Position numbers and translations under genes: made by a program | The notes under the pieces: model-generated | Seen by the model: the letters and a program-made list of their open reading frames with translations, nothing else | Told to the model about the DNA's origin: nothing | Databases searched by the model: none | Origin: PALSA-600 sp963842335 | GTDB lineage: Bacteria; Actinomycetota; Thermoleophilia; Gaiellales; Gaiellaceae | Assembly (NCBI GenBank): GCA_963842335.1 | Contig: CAWJGF010000020.1 | Span: 62,001-126,000, forward strand | Direction: 5' to 3' | Length of the DNA stretch: 64,000 bases | Shown here: in pieces, positions 1 through 8,435 of the stretch | How the letters are laid out: each line of letters begins with the position of its first letter | Position numbering within the stretch: the stretch's first letter is position 1

Positions 1-782
1 TCCGTGTAGGTCATTCGGCCGACCCCGATGACGCGTTCATGGCGTGGGCATTCGAGGCGGGAAAGGTCGACACGCGCGGCCTGCAGTTCGAGCTCGTCGC
101 GGGCGACATCCAGACGCTGAATCAATGGGCCGTCGCAGGCCGCCTCGAGGTGACCGCGCTCTCGGCCGGCGCCTACCCCGCCGTCGCCGACCGCTACGTC
201 CTGCTCCCGCACGGCGCGTCGTTCGGTGAGGGCTACGGGCCGATCGTCGTCTCGCGGGAGGAGCTGTCGCTCGATGAGTTGCGCGAACTCGAGATCGTCA
301 CGCCCGGGGCGCTCACGACGGCGAACCGGGTGCTGAAGCGGGCGCTCGGCGACGTCGCCACGCGCGATCTGCCGTTCGACGCGATCCTCGACGAGGTCGT
401 CTCGGGCAGGGCACGGGCCGGCCTGCTGATCCACGAAGGACAACTCACCTACGCCGAGCACGGACTCCACAAGCTCCTCGATCTTGGCGTCTGGTGGCGC
501 GACGAAACCGGCCTGCCTCTGCCGCTCGGAGTGGTCGTCGCGCGGCGAGACGTCGAGCGCGTGGAGGATGTCTCCGCGGTCGTCCGCGAGGCGATCGACG
601 TCGGGCTCGCGAACCGGGACGAGGCGATGGGCTACGCGATGGGGTTCGGGCGCGGCATCGATGCCGCAACCGCGGACGAGTTCGTCGCGATGTACGTCAA
701 CGACTTGACGCTCGACATGGGCGAGCGCGGCCGCGAGGCGATCTCGCTGCTGCTCGGCGCCGAGCCGGAATTCGTCTCCTGA
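1..782 (+). CDS. mqnD: 1,4-dihydroxy-6-naphthoate synthase MqnD, 5' truncated by window edge
   Basis: MqnD acts in the futalosine route to menaquinone, turning cyclic dehypoxanthinyl futalosine into 1,4-dihydroxy-6-naphthoate. The open frame already runs at base 3, where it reads RVGHSADPDDAFMAWAFEAG; the HS-x-DPDDAFM pattern is the N-terminal signature of the MqnA/MqnD family, so only a few residues are missing. Later residues such as VTALSAGAYP and the closing region with ..YVNDLTLDMG.. also fit MqnD. The ATG at 39 is internal, not the start. The gene's stop overlaps the start of the thiolase. UbiD, UbiX and MenG-like genes near 59-64 kb fit the same quinone pathway. Confidence is high for family; the true start lies outside the window. 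Confidence 0.9.
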   Translation, partial: RVGHSADPDDAFMAWAFEAGKVDTRGLQFELVAGDIQTLNQWAVAGRLEVTALSAGAYPAVADRYVLLPHGASFGEGYGPIVVSREELSLDELRELEIVTPGALTTANRVLKRALGDVATRDLPFDAILDEVVSGRARAGLLIHEGQLTYAEHGLHKLLDLGVWWRDETGLPLPLGVVVARRDVERVEDVSAVVREAIDVGLANRDEAMGYAMGFGRGIDAATADEFVAMYVNDLTLDMGERGREAISLLLGAEPEFVS

Positions 783-1954
783 CGCGCGCGGTCATCCTCT
801 CGGCCGTGCGCACGCCGGTAGGCCGGTACGGCGGCGCGCTCAGCGGCGTGCGCCCCGACGACCTCGCGGCGCTGGCGGTTCGCGCCGCCGTCGACCGCGC
901 TGGCGTTCCGGAGGCGGACCTCGAGGACGTCTGGCTCGGCTGCGCGAACCAGGCGGGCGAGGACAACCGGAACGTCGCCCGCATGGCGGTGCTGCTGGCG
1001 GGCCTGCCGGAATCGGTCGGAGGCGTGACCGTCAACCGGCTCTGCGCCTCCGGGCTCGCGGCGATCGTCGGCGCGTGCCACGCGGTCGTTGCGGGTGACG
1101 GTGACCTCTTCGTCGCCGGCGGCGTCGAGTCGATGTCGCGGGCGCCGCTCGTGACCGCGAAGGCCGAGAGTGCATTTCCGCGCGGCGACCGAACGCTCTA
1201 TGACTCGACGCTCGGGTGGCGGTTCCCGAACCCGAAGCTCGCGGAGCGCTTCCCGCTCGAGACGATGGGCGAGACGGGCGAGAACGTCGCCGAGCGCTGG
1301 CACGTCTCGCGCGAGGAGCAGGACGCTTTTGCGCTGCAGTCCCAGCAGCGCTGGGCGGCAGCGGCCGACGCCGGGCGCTTCGACGATGAGCTCGTCCCGG
1401 TCGGCGAGGTCGTGCGCGACGAGCACCCGCGCCCCGAGACGTCGGCCGAGAAGCTCGCGACTCTGAAGCCTGCGTTCCGGCCGGGCGGCTCGGTGACGGC
1501 GGGCAACTCGTCGGGCTTGAACGACGGTGCCGCTGCGCTCGTGATCGCGTCCGAGGAGAAGGCGCGGGCCTTGGGCATCGAGCCACTCGGCGCGTTCGTC
1601 GGCTCTGCGGTCGCCGGCGTCGACCCGCGGGTCATGGGCATCGGGCCGGTGCCGGCCGTGCGCAAGCTGCTCGAGCGCACCGGAATCGGCGTCGCCGACC
1701 TCGACCTCGTCGAGCTGAACGAGGCCTTCGCCTCGCAATCGCTCGCCGTCGTGCGTGAGCTCGGAATCGACGAGGCGCGCGTGAACGTGAACGGCGGCGC
1801 GATCGCGATCGGGCATCCACTCGGGATGAGCGGCGCGCGCCTCGCGGTCACCCTGCTGCATGAGCTGCGCCGGCGCGGCGGTCGTTACGGTGTCGCGACC
1901 ATGTGTGTCGGGGTCGGACAGGGACAGGCGGCGCTCTTCGAGGCGGTCGCGTGA
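779..1954 (+). CDS. Acetyl-CoA acetyltransferase / thiolase
   Basis: A thiolase of about 391 residues, the normal family length, which condenses or cleaves acyl-CoA. Visible signatures are the acyl-enzyme cysteine in VNRLCASGLAAIVGA, the GGVESMSRAP block, NVNGGAIAIGHPLGMSGAR with the catalytic His, and the C-terminal CVGVGQG with the second active-site Cys. The frame is open far upstream, but family alignment puts the first residues at TRAVILSAVRTPVGRYGG. The only start-like codon there is CTG at 779, which overlaps the mqnD stop as CTGA, so I chose it; this is an unusual start. The neighbours (aldehyde dehydrogenase, later enoyl-CoA hydratases) suggest acid or aromatic catabolism, but the exact substrate cannot be read from the sequence. 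Confidence 0.88.
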   Translation: MTRAVILSAVRTPVGRYGGALSGVRPDDLAALAVRAAVDRAGVPEADLEDVWLGCANQAGEDNRNVARMAVLLAGLPESVGGVTVNRLCASGLAAIVGACHAVVAGDGDLFVAGGVESMSRAPLVTAKAESAFPRGDRTLYDSTLGWRFPNPKLAERFPLETMGETGENVAERWHVSREEQDAFALQSQQRWAAAADAGRFDDELVPVGEVVRDEHPRPETSAEKLATLKPAFRPGGSVTAGNSSGLNDGAAALVIASEEKARALGIEPLGAFVGSAVAGVDPRVMGIGPVPAVRKLLERTGIGVADLDLVELNEAFASQSLAVVRELGIDEARVNVNGGAIAIGHPLGMSGARLAVTLLHELRRRGGRYGVATMCVGVGQGQAALFEAVA

Positions 1955-3116
1955 CGCACGCCGAGCGCTACCTCGAGCTCGGGCTGCGTCTCGGCAAGCA
2001 TGTCGACGGCCTCGTCGATGCCTACTACGGACCTGCCTGAGATCAAGGAGCGCGTCGATGCCGAGGACGCGATCGACGCGGCCAGGCTCGCAGCCGACGG
2101 CGAGGCGCTCCTCGCCGAGGTGGGCGACAGCTGGCTCGGCGACCAGGTGCAGGGCTGCGCGACCTACGCGCGCGTGCTCGCCGGCGCCGAGATCTCCTAC
2201 AGCGACGAGGTCGAGCGCTGCTACGGCGTTCGGCCCGCGCGAACGTCCGAGGACGTCTACGCCGCCGTGCACGCCGAGCTCGACGAGCTGCTGCCCGGCG
2301 ACGGCAGTCTCTTCGAGCGCCGCCTTGCCTGGCGCGAGCGGCACCTCGTCACGGGGGAGGTCGCGGTCGCGGTGCTGCACGAGCTGCTGCCCGTCCTGCG
2401 GTCGCGCACCGCGGCGCTCCTCGACCTGCCGGCGGGCGAGCAGGTGACGATCGAGCCGGTCTCGGACGAGCCCTGGTGGGCCTTCAACTACTACCTCGGC
2501 GACGCTTGCGAGTCGCGTCGTCCTGAACACCGACGTGCCGACGACGGGGCTCGATCTCGTTCATCTGGCCGGCCATGAGGTCTATCCGGGTCACCACACC
2601 GAGCACGCAGTGAAAGAACAGCGCCTGATCGTCGAGCAGGGGCGGATCGAGGAGGGAATCCAGCTCGTGCCGACGCCGCAGGCGGTGCTCAGCGAGGGGA
2701 TCGCCGAGGCCGGCATCGACCTGGTGCTCGACGACGCCGGCAAGGAGGAGGCCTACGCGATCCTGCGCAGCCACGGCGTCGAACTGGTCGATCCCGCGCT
2801 CTCCGAGCGGATCTCGCGCGCCTCCGAGCCGCTCCGGGCGGTCGGAGTCGACGCGGCGCTCATGATCCACGAGGACGGGGCGTCCGTCGAGGACGCAAGG
2901 GCCTTCGTGGAGAAATGGAACCTCGTCACGGCCGACCAGGCGAAGCACAGCGTCAGCTTCATCACCGACCCGACCTGGCGGGCCTACGTGATCACCTACT
3001 CGGCCGGGCGCGATCTTTGCCGCGCCTACATCGACGGTGATCCGGCGCGCCTCCGGACGCTCCTCACGGAGCACGTGCGCATCGGCGACCTGCCGGGCCG
3101 CGGCTCGGTAGTCTGA
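1951..3116 (+). CDS. DUF885 family metallopeptidase-like protein, two frameshifts
   Basis: The GTG start overlaps the thiolase stop (GTGA). The protein reads THAERYLELGLRLGKHVDGL, breaks near 2035, resumes at EIKERVDAEDAIDAARLAAD, breaks again near 2505 (after WWAFNYYLGD) and resumes at NTDVPTTGLDLVHLAGHEVY. It carries HEVYPGHHTEHAVKE, the HExxPGHH-type motif of the DUF885 family, proposed to bind zinc, and SEGIAEAGIDL further on. Total length would be about 388 residues. Members are often soluble carboxypeptidase-like enzymes; the substrate here is unknown. Both breaks keep conserved residues on each side, so sequence error is as likely as a pseudogene. Confidence 0.75.
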
Positions 3117-3120
3117 GGTG

Positions 3121-4593
3121 ATGGCGGTCGCGACCGAGAAGCAGTACGGCCTCTTCATCGACGGCGCCTTTGCCGAGCCTGCCTCGGGCGAGCTGCGTGA
3201 GGTGCGCGAGCCTGCGACCGGCGAGCTGCTCGCGAGCGCCGCGATGGGTGGCGAGGCCGACGTCGACCGTGCAGTCGCTGCAGCTCGCACCGCCCTCGAC
3301 GGTGCGTGGGGGAAGACCCCGGGCACGGAGCGGTCGCGCCTCCTGCACGCGCTCGCCGATGCGATCGTCGCGAACCGCAAGGAGCTCGCCGAGCTCGAGA
3401 GTCGCAACGTCGGCAAGGCGATCTCGTCGGTGAAGGCAGAGATCGCGGGTGCGGCCGAGAACTTCCGCTTCTTCGCCTCTGCGATCGCGACGATCGCCGG
3501 GCGCTCGGCTCCCGTCGGCGGCTCACTGCTCTTCTACTCCCTGAAGGAGCCGGTCGGCGTCGCCGCGCAGATCGTGCCGTGGAACTACCCGCTGCTGATG
3601 GCGACCTGGAAGCTTGCGCCGGCGCTTGCAGCGGGCTGCCCGGTCGTTCTGAAGCCCGATCCGCAAACGCCGTTCTCCGTCCTTCGCCTCGCCGAGCTCG
3701 CGAGCGAGGTCGGATTCCCGGCGGGCGCGATCAACATCGTCCCCGGCGACGGGCCGACGACCGGGTCGTATCTCGTCCGGCACCCCGGGGTCGACAAGGT
3801 CGCATTCACGGGCTCGACGAGGACCGGCGGCGAGATCATGCGCCTCTGCTCCGACCCGATCAAGCGGCTCACACTCGAGCTGGGTGGCAAGAGCCCGAAC
3901 CTCCTCTTCGCGGATGCGGATCTCGCCGACGCGATCCCGGCCAGCGTGTGGGCGATCTACGCCTCGGCCGGCCAGTCGTGCGAAGCACGGTCGCGGCTGC
4001 TCGTCGAGTCGTCGATCTACGACGACGTCGTCGCGCAGGTGACGGAGCTGTCCGGCCGCGTGAAGGTGGGCGACCCGCTCGCCGCGGAGACCCAGATGGG
4101 CTCGCTCATCTCGACCGCGCACCGGGAGAAGGTGCACGGTTTCGTCGAAGGCGCACGCGGCGAGGGCGCCGAGGTGACGGCGGGCGGGGCGATCGGCGAC
4201 GGGCCGGGCGCGTTCTACCCGCCGACCGTGATCGCGAGCGCGGGCAACGCCATCCGCGCGGCGCAGGAGGAGATCTTCGGGCCGGTGGTCACCGTGATCC
4301 CGTTCGAGGACGAGACCGATGCCGTGAAGATCGCGAACGACGTCAAGTACGGGCTGATGGCGACGGTGTGGACCGGCGATCCCGCCCGAGGGCATCGCGT
4401 CGCAGCGAGGATCAAGTCCGGAACGGTCGGGATCAACATGCCGTACACCGCCTTCCCCGGCATCCCGTTCGGCGGCTACAAGCAGTCGGGCTTCGGACGC
4501 GAGCTCGGGGTCGAGACGCTCGACCTCTATCTCGAGACGAAATCGGTCGTCACGTACACGGGCTCGCGGCCGACGAACCCGTTCGGGTTGTAA
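3121..4593 (+). CDS. NAD(P)-dependent aldehyde dehydrogenase
   Basis: A full-length ALDH superfamily enzyme (490 residues) that oxidises an aldehyde to the acid. Rossmann and active-site motifs are in order: PWNYPLLMATWKLAPALAAG with the conserved Asn, the FTGSTRTGGEI cofactor loop, LELGGKSPNLLFADADL with the general-base Glu, and SAGQSCEARSRLL with the nucleophilic Cys. FGPVVTVIPFEDETDAVKIAN and the C-terminal PFGGYKQSGFGRELG are typical of betaine/gamma-aminobutyraldehyde-like members. GTG at 3118 directly before the ATG is an alternative start. It lies 4 bp after the DUF885 gene and 7 bp before the MFS gene, so the three are probably co-transcribed. The substrate cannot be assigned. Confidence 0.92.
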   Translation: MAVATEKQYGLFIDGAFAEPASGELREVREPATGELLASAAMGGEADVDRAVAAARTALDGAWGKTPGTERSRLLHALADAIVANRKELAELESRNVGKAISSVKAEIAGAAENFRFFASAIATIAGRSAPVGGSLLFYSLKEPVGVAAQIVPWNYPLLMATWKLAPALAAGCPVVLKPDPQTPFSVLRLAELASEVGFPAGAINIVPGDGPTTGSYLVRHPGVDKVAFTGSTRTGGEIMRLCSDPIKRLTLELGGKSPNLLFADADLADAIPASVWAIYASAGQSCEARSRLLVESSIYDDVVAQVTELSGRVKVGDPLAAETQMGSLISTAHREKVHGFVEGARGEGAEVTAGGAIGDGPGAFYPPTVIASAGNAIRAAQEEIFGPVVTVIPFEDETDAVKIANDVKYGLMATVWTGDPARGHRVAARIKSGTVGINMPYTAFPGIPFGGYKQSGFGRELGVETLDLYLETKSVVTYTGSRPTNPFGL

Positions 4594-4600
4594 GCGCAGC

Positions 4601-5752
4601 ATGCGGTATCGCTGGGCCGTCCTGGCCGCCGGCACGGCGGCGCAGACGACCTACTCGGCGATCTGGTTCTCCGTCGCGGTCATGGCGCCGTATCTGCGCG
4701 ACGAAGAGCACCTGTCGCTCGCGCAGACGGGCCTGCTGATCTCGAGCTCGCTCGTCGGCTCGCTCGCGACGCTCCTGCTCTGGGGGGTCGCGACCGACCG
4801 GGTCGGCGAGCGGCCTGTCATCGTCGTCGGTCTCTCGCTCTGCGGCGCGTCACTGCTCGTGGCCGGCCAGGCGCACGGCTTCTGGCCGCTCGCCGGCCTT
4901 CTTGCGTTCGCGGGCGCCGCGGGGGCGAGTGTCCAGTCGGCGAGCGGTCGCGCGGTCGCGCACTGGTTCGTACCGGAGCAGCGCGGCCTTGCGCTCGCGA
5001 TCAGGCAGACGGCCATCCCGTTGAGCGGGTTCATTACGGCGCTCGCCCTGCCCGCGATCGTGCGCGCCGGCGGCGTGCGGTGGGGCTTCATGACGATCGG
5101 GATCGCGTGCCTGGCGGGCGCAGCGATCGGCGGTCTCGTGCTGCGCGAGGGGCCGCTCGACGACGCTCCGGCCGGGACGCCGCTCGGGCGGCAGCCGATC
5201 CGCGACCGCCGCATCTGGCAGCTCTCCGTCGGGAGCGCCCTGCTGATCGCCCCCCAACTCTGCGTGACGGGATTCACGGTGCTGTACCTGCATGAGCGCC
5301 GCGGGATGTCTGCCGCTGCCGCTGCAATCGTGCTGGCCGTGATGCAGGCGCTCGCGGTCGCGGGGCGGATCGGTGCCGGGCGCTGGTCCGACCTCACGGC
5401 GAGCAGGCTCAGGCCCCTGCGAGCGATCGCCCTCACCGCGTGCGTCCTCGTCGCGGTCACGACGGTGCTGCTCGACGCCCCGCTTACCGTGCTCGTGCCT
5501 GTGCTCGTGGCCGCCGGCGTCGTCTCGATGAGCTGGAACAGCCTGTCGTTCGCCGCGGCAGTCGAGCTTGCCGGTCATGGCCGGAGTGGGTCGGCGATCG
5601 GCCTCCAGCAGACGCTGCTGAACGGCCCCGGCGCCCTGTATCCCGGGCTCTTCGGCGTTGTGGTCGCTGCGTCGTCCTGGTACATCGGCTTTGCGATCCT
5701 CGCCGTGTTCCCGCTCCTCGGCTGGCAGGTGCTGCGACCATTGCCGGCATGA
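4601..5752 (+). CDS. MFS transporter
   Basis: A 383-residue hydrophobic protein with about 12 predicted membrane segments. An MFS-type loop follows helix 2 (LLLWGVATDRVGERPVIVVG), and WGFMTIGIACLAGAAIGGLVL and LLIAPQLCVTGFTVLYLHERRG fall in the second half. It is likely a secondary transporter in the inner membrane. It is placed between the aldehyde dehydrogenase and an M20 amidohydrolase whose ATG overlaps its TGA (ATGA at 5749-5752), so uptake of a substrate for one of these enzymes is plausible; this is inference. No substrate-specific signature was recognised. Confidence 0.85.
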   Translation: MRYRWAVLAAGTAAQTTYSAIWFSVAVMAPYLRDEEHLSLAQTGLLISSSLVGSLATLLLWGVATDRVGERPVIVVGLSLCGASLLVAGQAHGFWPLAGLLAFAGAAGASVQSASGRAVAHWFVPEQRGLALAIRQTAIPLSGFITALALPAIVRAGGVRWGFMTIGIACLAGAAIGGLVLREGPLDDAPAGTPLGRQPIRDRRIWQLSVGSALLIAPQLCVTGFTVLYLHERRGMSAAAAAIVLAVMQALAVAGRIGAGRWSDLTASRLRPLRAIALTACVLVAVTTVLLDAPLTVLVPVLVAAGVVSMSWNSLSFAAAVELAGHGRSGSAIGLQQTLLNGPGALYPGLFGVVVAASSWYIGFAILAVFPLLGWQVLRPLPA

Positions 5753-6720
5753 GCCGTGTGATGCACCGTCTCGACGAGATCTACGCGATCGCGCAGCATC
5801 GCGGCGGGTACTCGCCGGAGGAGGATGCCGCGCACGAGCTGGCCGCCGGCTGGATGCGCGAAGCCGGGCTCGAGGTCTCGCGAGACGAGGCCGGGAATCT
5901 CTTCGGGCGGCGGGGCAGCGCTCGCGTCTGGGCGGGCTCGCATCTCGACAGCGTCCCCACGGGCGGGCGGTTCGACGGCGCGCTCGGAGTGGTCGCCGCG
6001 ATCGAGGCAGCGGAAGGGCTTCCCGAGGCGGAGCTGGCCGTTGTCGCGTTCCGCGCGGAGGAGACCGGCCCGATGGGAAGCAAGCGGCTCTCCGAGCTGC
6101 CGGCTGCGTTCGTCGAGGTGCACATCGAGCAAGGACCGGTGCTCGCGCTGGCAGACGAGCCGCTGGGCATCGTCACCTCGATCGCGGGTCAGGCTCGTGG
6201 CGCCGTCACGTTCGAGGGCCGAGCCGACCACGCAGGCACGACGCCGATGGCTGCGCGAGCCGACGCACTCGTCGAGGCCGCCCGGTTCATCCTGCACGTC
6301 CGCGACTGCCCGCGCGGCGGCGCGGTCGCGACTGTCGGTGTCGTCGACCTCGAGCCGAACGCCGTCAACGTCGTCCCCGCACGTGTCACGGTCAGCGTGG
6401 ACGCCCGCGCGCCCAGCACCGTGCAACTCGACGAGCTCGTTGCGGCGATCGGCTTCGAGCCGGTCCATCGCCTCGAACCGGCACCGATGAGCGGCGCGCC
6501 GCTCGGAGCGCTGCGCGCCGTGCTGCCCGACGCGCCTGAGCTCATCTCTGGCGCCGGACATGATGCGATGGTGCTGGCGCTCGCCGGCGTGCCGACAGCG
6601 ATGCTCTTCGTACGCAGCCTGAACGGCGGCGTCAGCCACCACCCCGACGAGCTGTCGAGCGCCGGCGACATCGAGCTCGCTGTGGCTGCGCTCACCGCAG
6701 CGCTCGCTAGCCTTTGCTGA
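5749..6720 (+). CDS. M20 family amidase/hydrolase (allantoate amidohydrolase-like), compact form
   Basis: A binuclear metal hydrolase of the allantoate amidohydrolase / N-carbamoyl-amino-acid hydrolase group. Metal ligands are visible: AGSHLDSVPTGGRFDGALG (His about residue 65 and the Asp), FRAEETGPMGSKRL (Glu pair about 103-104), VEVHIEQGPVL (His about 125) and VSHHPDELSS near the end. The lid domain has GRADHAGTTPMAAR. At 323 residues it is shorter than the usual roughly 400; the segment between the EE pair and HIEQ is only about 20 residues, where relatives usually have several tens more. The ATG overlaps the upstream stop. Because a purine importer and urate-degrading enzymes follow, an ureide such as allantoate is the likely substrate; this is inference. 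Confidence 0.82.
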   Translation: MSRVMHRLDEIYAIAQHRGGYSPEEDAAHELAAGWMREAGLEVSRDEAGNLFGRRGSARVWAGSHLDSVPTGGRFDGALGVVAAIEAAEGLPEAELAVVAFRAEETGPMGSKRLSELPAAFVEVHIEQGPVLALADEPLGIVTSIAGQARGAVTFEGRADHAGTTPMAARADALVEAARFILHVRDCPRGGAVATVGVVDLEPNAVNVVPARVTVSVDARAPSTVQLDELVAAIGFEPVHRLEPAPMSGAPLGALRAVLPDAPELISGAGHDAMVLALAGVPTAMLFVRSLNGGVSHHPDELSSAGDIELAVAALTAALASLC

Positions 6721-7208
6721 TGATCGAGCGCGAGGTGATGACGTGGGACGACCTCGGGCGCGGCTCGCGCGAGCTCGCGGAGGCCGTCGCCGCCGACGGT
6801 TATCGGCCCGACATGATTCTCGGCATCGCGCGCGGCGGGCTGCTTGTCGCAGGTGGCCTCGGATACGCGCTCGGCGTCAAGAACACGTTCACGATGAACG
6901 TCGAGTTCTACACCGGCGTCGACGAGCGGCTCGAGATCCCGATGATCCTGCCGCCGGTTCCCGATCTGGTCGATTTCGGCGAGACGCGTGTCCTGATCGC
7001 CGACGACGTCGCAGACACGGGCGCGACGCTGCAGCTCGTCCAGGAGTTCTGCGCCGGGAAGGTCGCCGAGGTCCGGTGCGCCGTCCTCTACGAGAAGCCG
7101 CGCTCGGCCGTCCAGTGCGAGTACGTCTGGCGGAGAACGGACCGGTGGATCACGTTCCCGTGGAGCGCCGAAGATCCCGTCTTGCAGGCTCTTTCGAAGT
7201 CGCGCTAG
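6720..7208 (+). CDS. Phosphoribosyltransferase domain protein (purine salvage type)
   Basis: A 162-residue type I phosphoribosyltransferase. The PRPP-binding motif is VLIADDVADTGATL, preceded by a MILGIARGGLLVAGGLGYAL block typical of xanthine/guanine-type PRTs. The ATG at 6720 shares one base with the TGA of the amidohydrolase. A TTG two codons earlier is a weaker alternative. The enzyme would attach ribose-5-phosphate to a nucleobase in the cytoplasm. It sits just upstream of a BMP-type nucleoside importer, which supports a salvage role for imported purines. Substrate specificity is not readable from sequence. Confidence 0.82.
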   Translation: MIEREVMTWDDLGRGSRELAEAVAADGYRPDMILGIARGGLLVAGGLGYALGVKNTFTMNVEFYTGVDERLEIPMILPPVPDLVDFGETRVLIADDVADTGATLQLVQEFCAGKVAEVRCAVLYEKPRSAVQCEYVWRRTDRWITFPWSAEDPVLQALSKSR

Positions 7209-7285
7209 GCGCTCGCCGCAGCGTCGGATATCGTCGCTCCCACCCCCCGGTTCCACCCCGGTTTTCTGAGGAGGAGAGGAGCACA

Positions 7286-8389
7286 TTGACCACAAGGAAG
7301 CTCGCGCTCGCCGCGATCGCTCTGGCGATCCTGGCCGCGGCGGCCGTTCTCGCTGTCGGCACGTCTGCCGGCTCGGCGAAGTCGAGCCAGGCGTTCAAGG
7401 CAGCCTGGATCTACGTTGGCCCCCACAACGACGGCGGCTGGTCGCAGGCGCACGACCAGGGACGGCTGTACGTGCAGAGCCATCTCGGCTCGAAGGTGCA
7501 GACGACCTATAAGGAGAACGTTCCGGAAGGGCCGCAGGTCGCCCAGGTGATCGACCAGTTGATTCGCGACGGGAACAAGATCATCTACGCCACCTCGTTC
7601 GGCTACCAGCCGGCGATGGTGGCGGCGGCGAAGAAGAACCCGGATGTGAAGTTCGAGATGGCGACCGGGTACCTCTCGTCGAAGAACATGGCGGACTACT
7701 ACGGCGCCGGTGAGGACGCGATCTACCTGTCCGGCATTGCTGCCGGAGCGGCGACGAAGACCGGCACGGTCGGCTACGTCGTCCCGTTCGCGATCCCCGA
7801 GGTGATCAGGCACACGAACGCGTTCACGCTCGGTGTGCAGAAGGCGCACCCCGGCGCGAAGGTGAAGATCATCTGGACGAACTCCTGGTTCGCACCCGAC
7901 AAGGAGAAGAAGGCGGCCGAGAACCTGCATTCCGCAGGCGCCGATGTGATCGGTCAGAACGTCGACAGTCCCGCCGCCGGCCAGTACAGCGAGACGGCCG
8001 GTGTTCCGTGGGTTGGCTACGACTCGAACGCGCAGAAGTTCGCGCCCAAGTCGTGGCTGACCGGCGCGGTCTACAACTGGGGCCCGTACTACCTCAAGCG
8101 GACCATGGCCGCGATGAACGGGACCTGGAAGACGGGCAGCTACTACGGCAGCCTGAAGGACGGCTTTACGTTGCTCGCGCCCTACGGCAAGGGCGTCTCC
8201 GCTGCGACGAAGAAGCTCATCGCCCAGCAGAAGGCGAAGATCGAGAGCGGGAAGTGGTTCGAGTTCAGCGGCCCGATCTACGACCAGAGCGGGAAGCTGC
8301 GCATCAAGCCCGGCCATCGCGCATCGATCGCGGATCTGATGTCGATGAATTACCTGGTGAAGGGCGTCATCGGGAGCCCGAAGGGCTGA
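7286..8389 (+). CDS. BMP family substrate-binding protein of a nucleoside/purine ABC importer
   Basis: A 367-residue BMP/PnrA-like periplasmic-type binding protein. The TTG start is set by a strong GAGGAGAGGAG ribosome-binding site ending about 5 bp upstream, and by the signal peptide that follows (RKLALAAIALAILAAAAVLA, then an AxA-like GSA). There is no lipobox cysteine, so the protein may be secreted or held by an uncleaved signal, unlike the usual BMP lipoproteins. Body motifs include HNDGGWSQAHDQG near the mature N-terminus and GYVVPFAIPEVIRHTNAFTL, both typical. ATPase and permease genes follow, after a hairpin. The likely ligand is a nucleoside or a purine base. Confidence 0.88.
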   Translation: MTTRKLALAAIALAILAAAAVLAVGTSAGSAKSSQAFKAAWIYVGPHNDGGWSQAHDQGRLYVQSHLGSKVQTTYKENVPEGPQVAQVIDQLIRDGNKIIYATSFGYQPAMVAAAKKNPDVKFEMATGYLSSKNMADYYGAGEDAIYLSGIAAGAATKTGTVGYVVPFAIPEVIRHTNAFTLGVQKAHPGAKVKIIWTNSWFAPDKEKKAAENLHSAGADVIGQNVDSPAAGQYSETAGVPWVGYDSNAQKFAPKSWLTGAVYNWGPYYLKRTMAAMNGTWKTGSYYGSLKDGFTLLAPYGKGVSAATKKLIAQQKAKIESGKWFEFSGPIYDQSGKLRIKPGHRASIADLMSMNYLVKGVIGSPKG

Positions 8390-8398
8390 CCCAACGGT

Positions 8399-8428
8399 GG
8401 GCGGGCGGGGCTTCGGCTTCGCCCGCCC
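8399..8428 (+). terminator. GC-rich hairpin between binding protein and ATPase genes
   Basis: The arms GGGCGGGCG and CGCCCGCCC are perfectly complementary (9 bp) around a 12-base loop containing TTCGG. The hairpin begins 9 bases after the stop of the binding-protein gene and ends 7 bases before the ATPase start. There is no clear T tract. A partial terminator or mRNA-stabilising hairpin at this point would let the binding protein be made in excess over the membrane subunits, a common arrangement in ABC import operons; that role is inference. Confidence 0.6.
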
Positions 8429-8435
8429 TCTCCTT

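Noticed and set aside
632..2530. A 632-codon open frame on the minus strand across the thiolase and DUF885 genes
   Set aside because: It is antisense to genes with clear family motifs, is Arg/Asp/Leu-rich low-complexity and shows no domain. Long antisense frames are expected in such GC-rich DNA.
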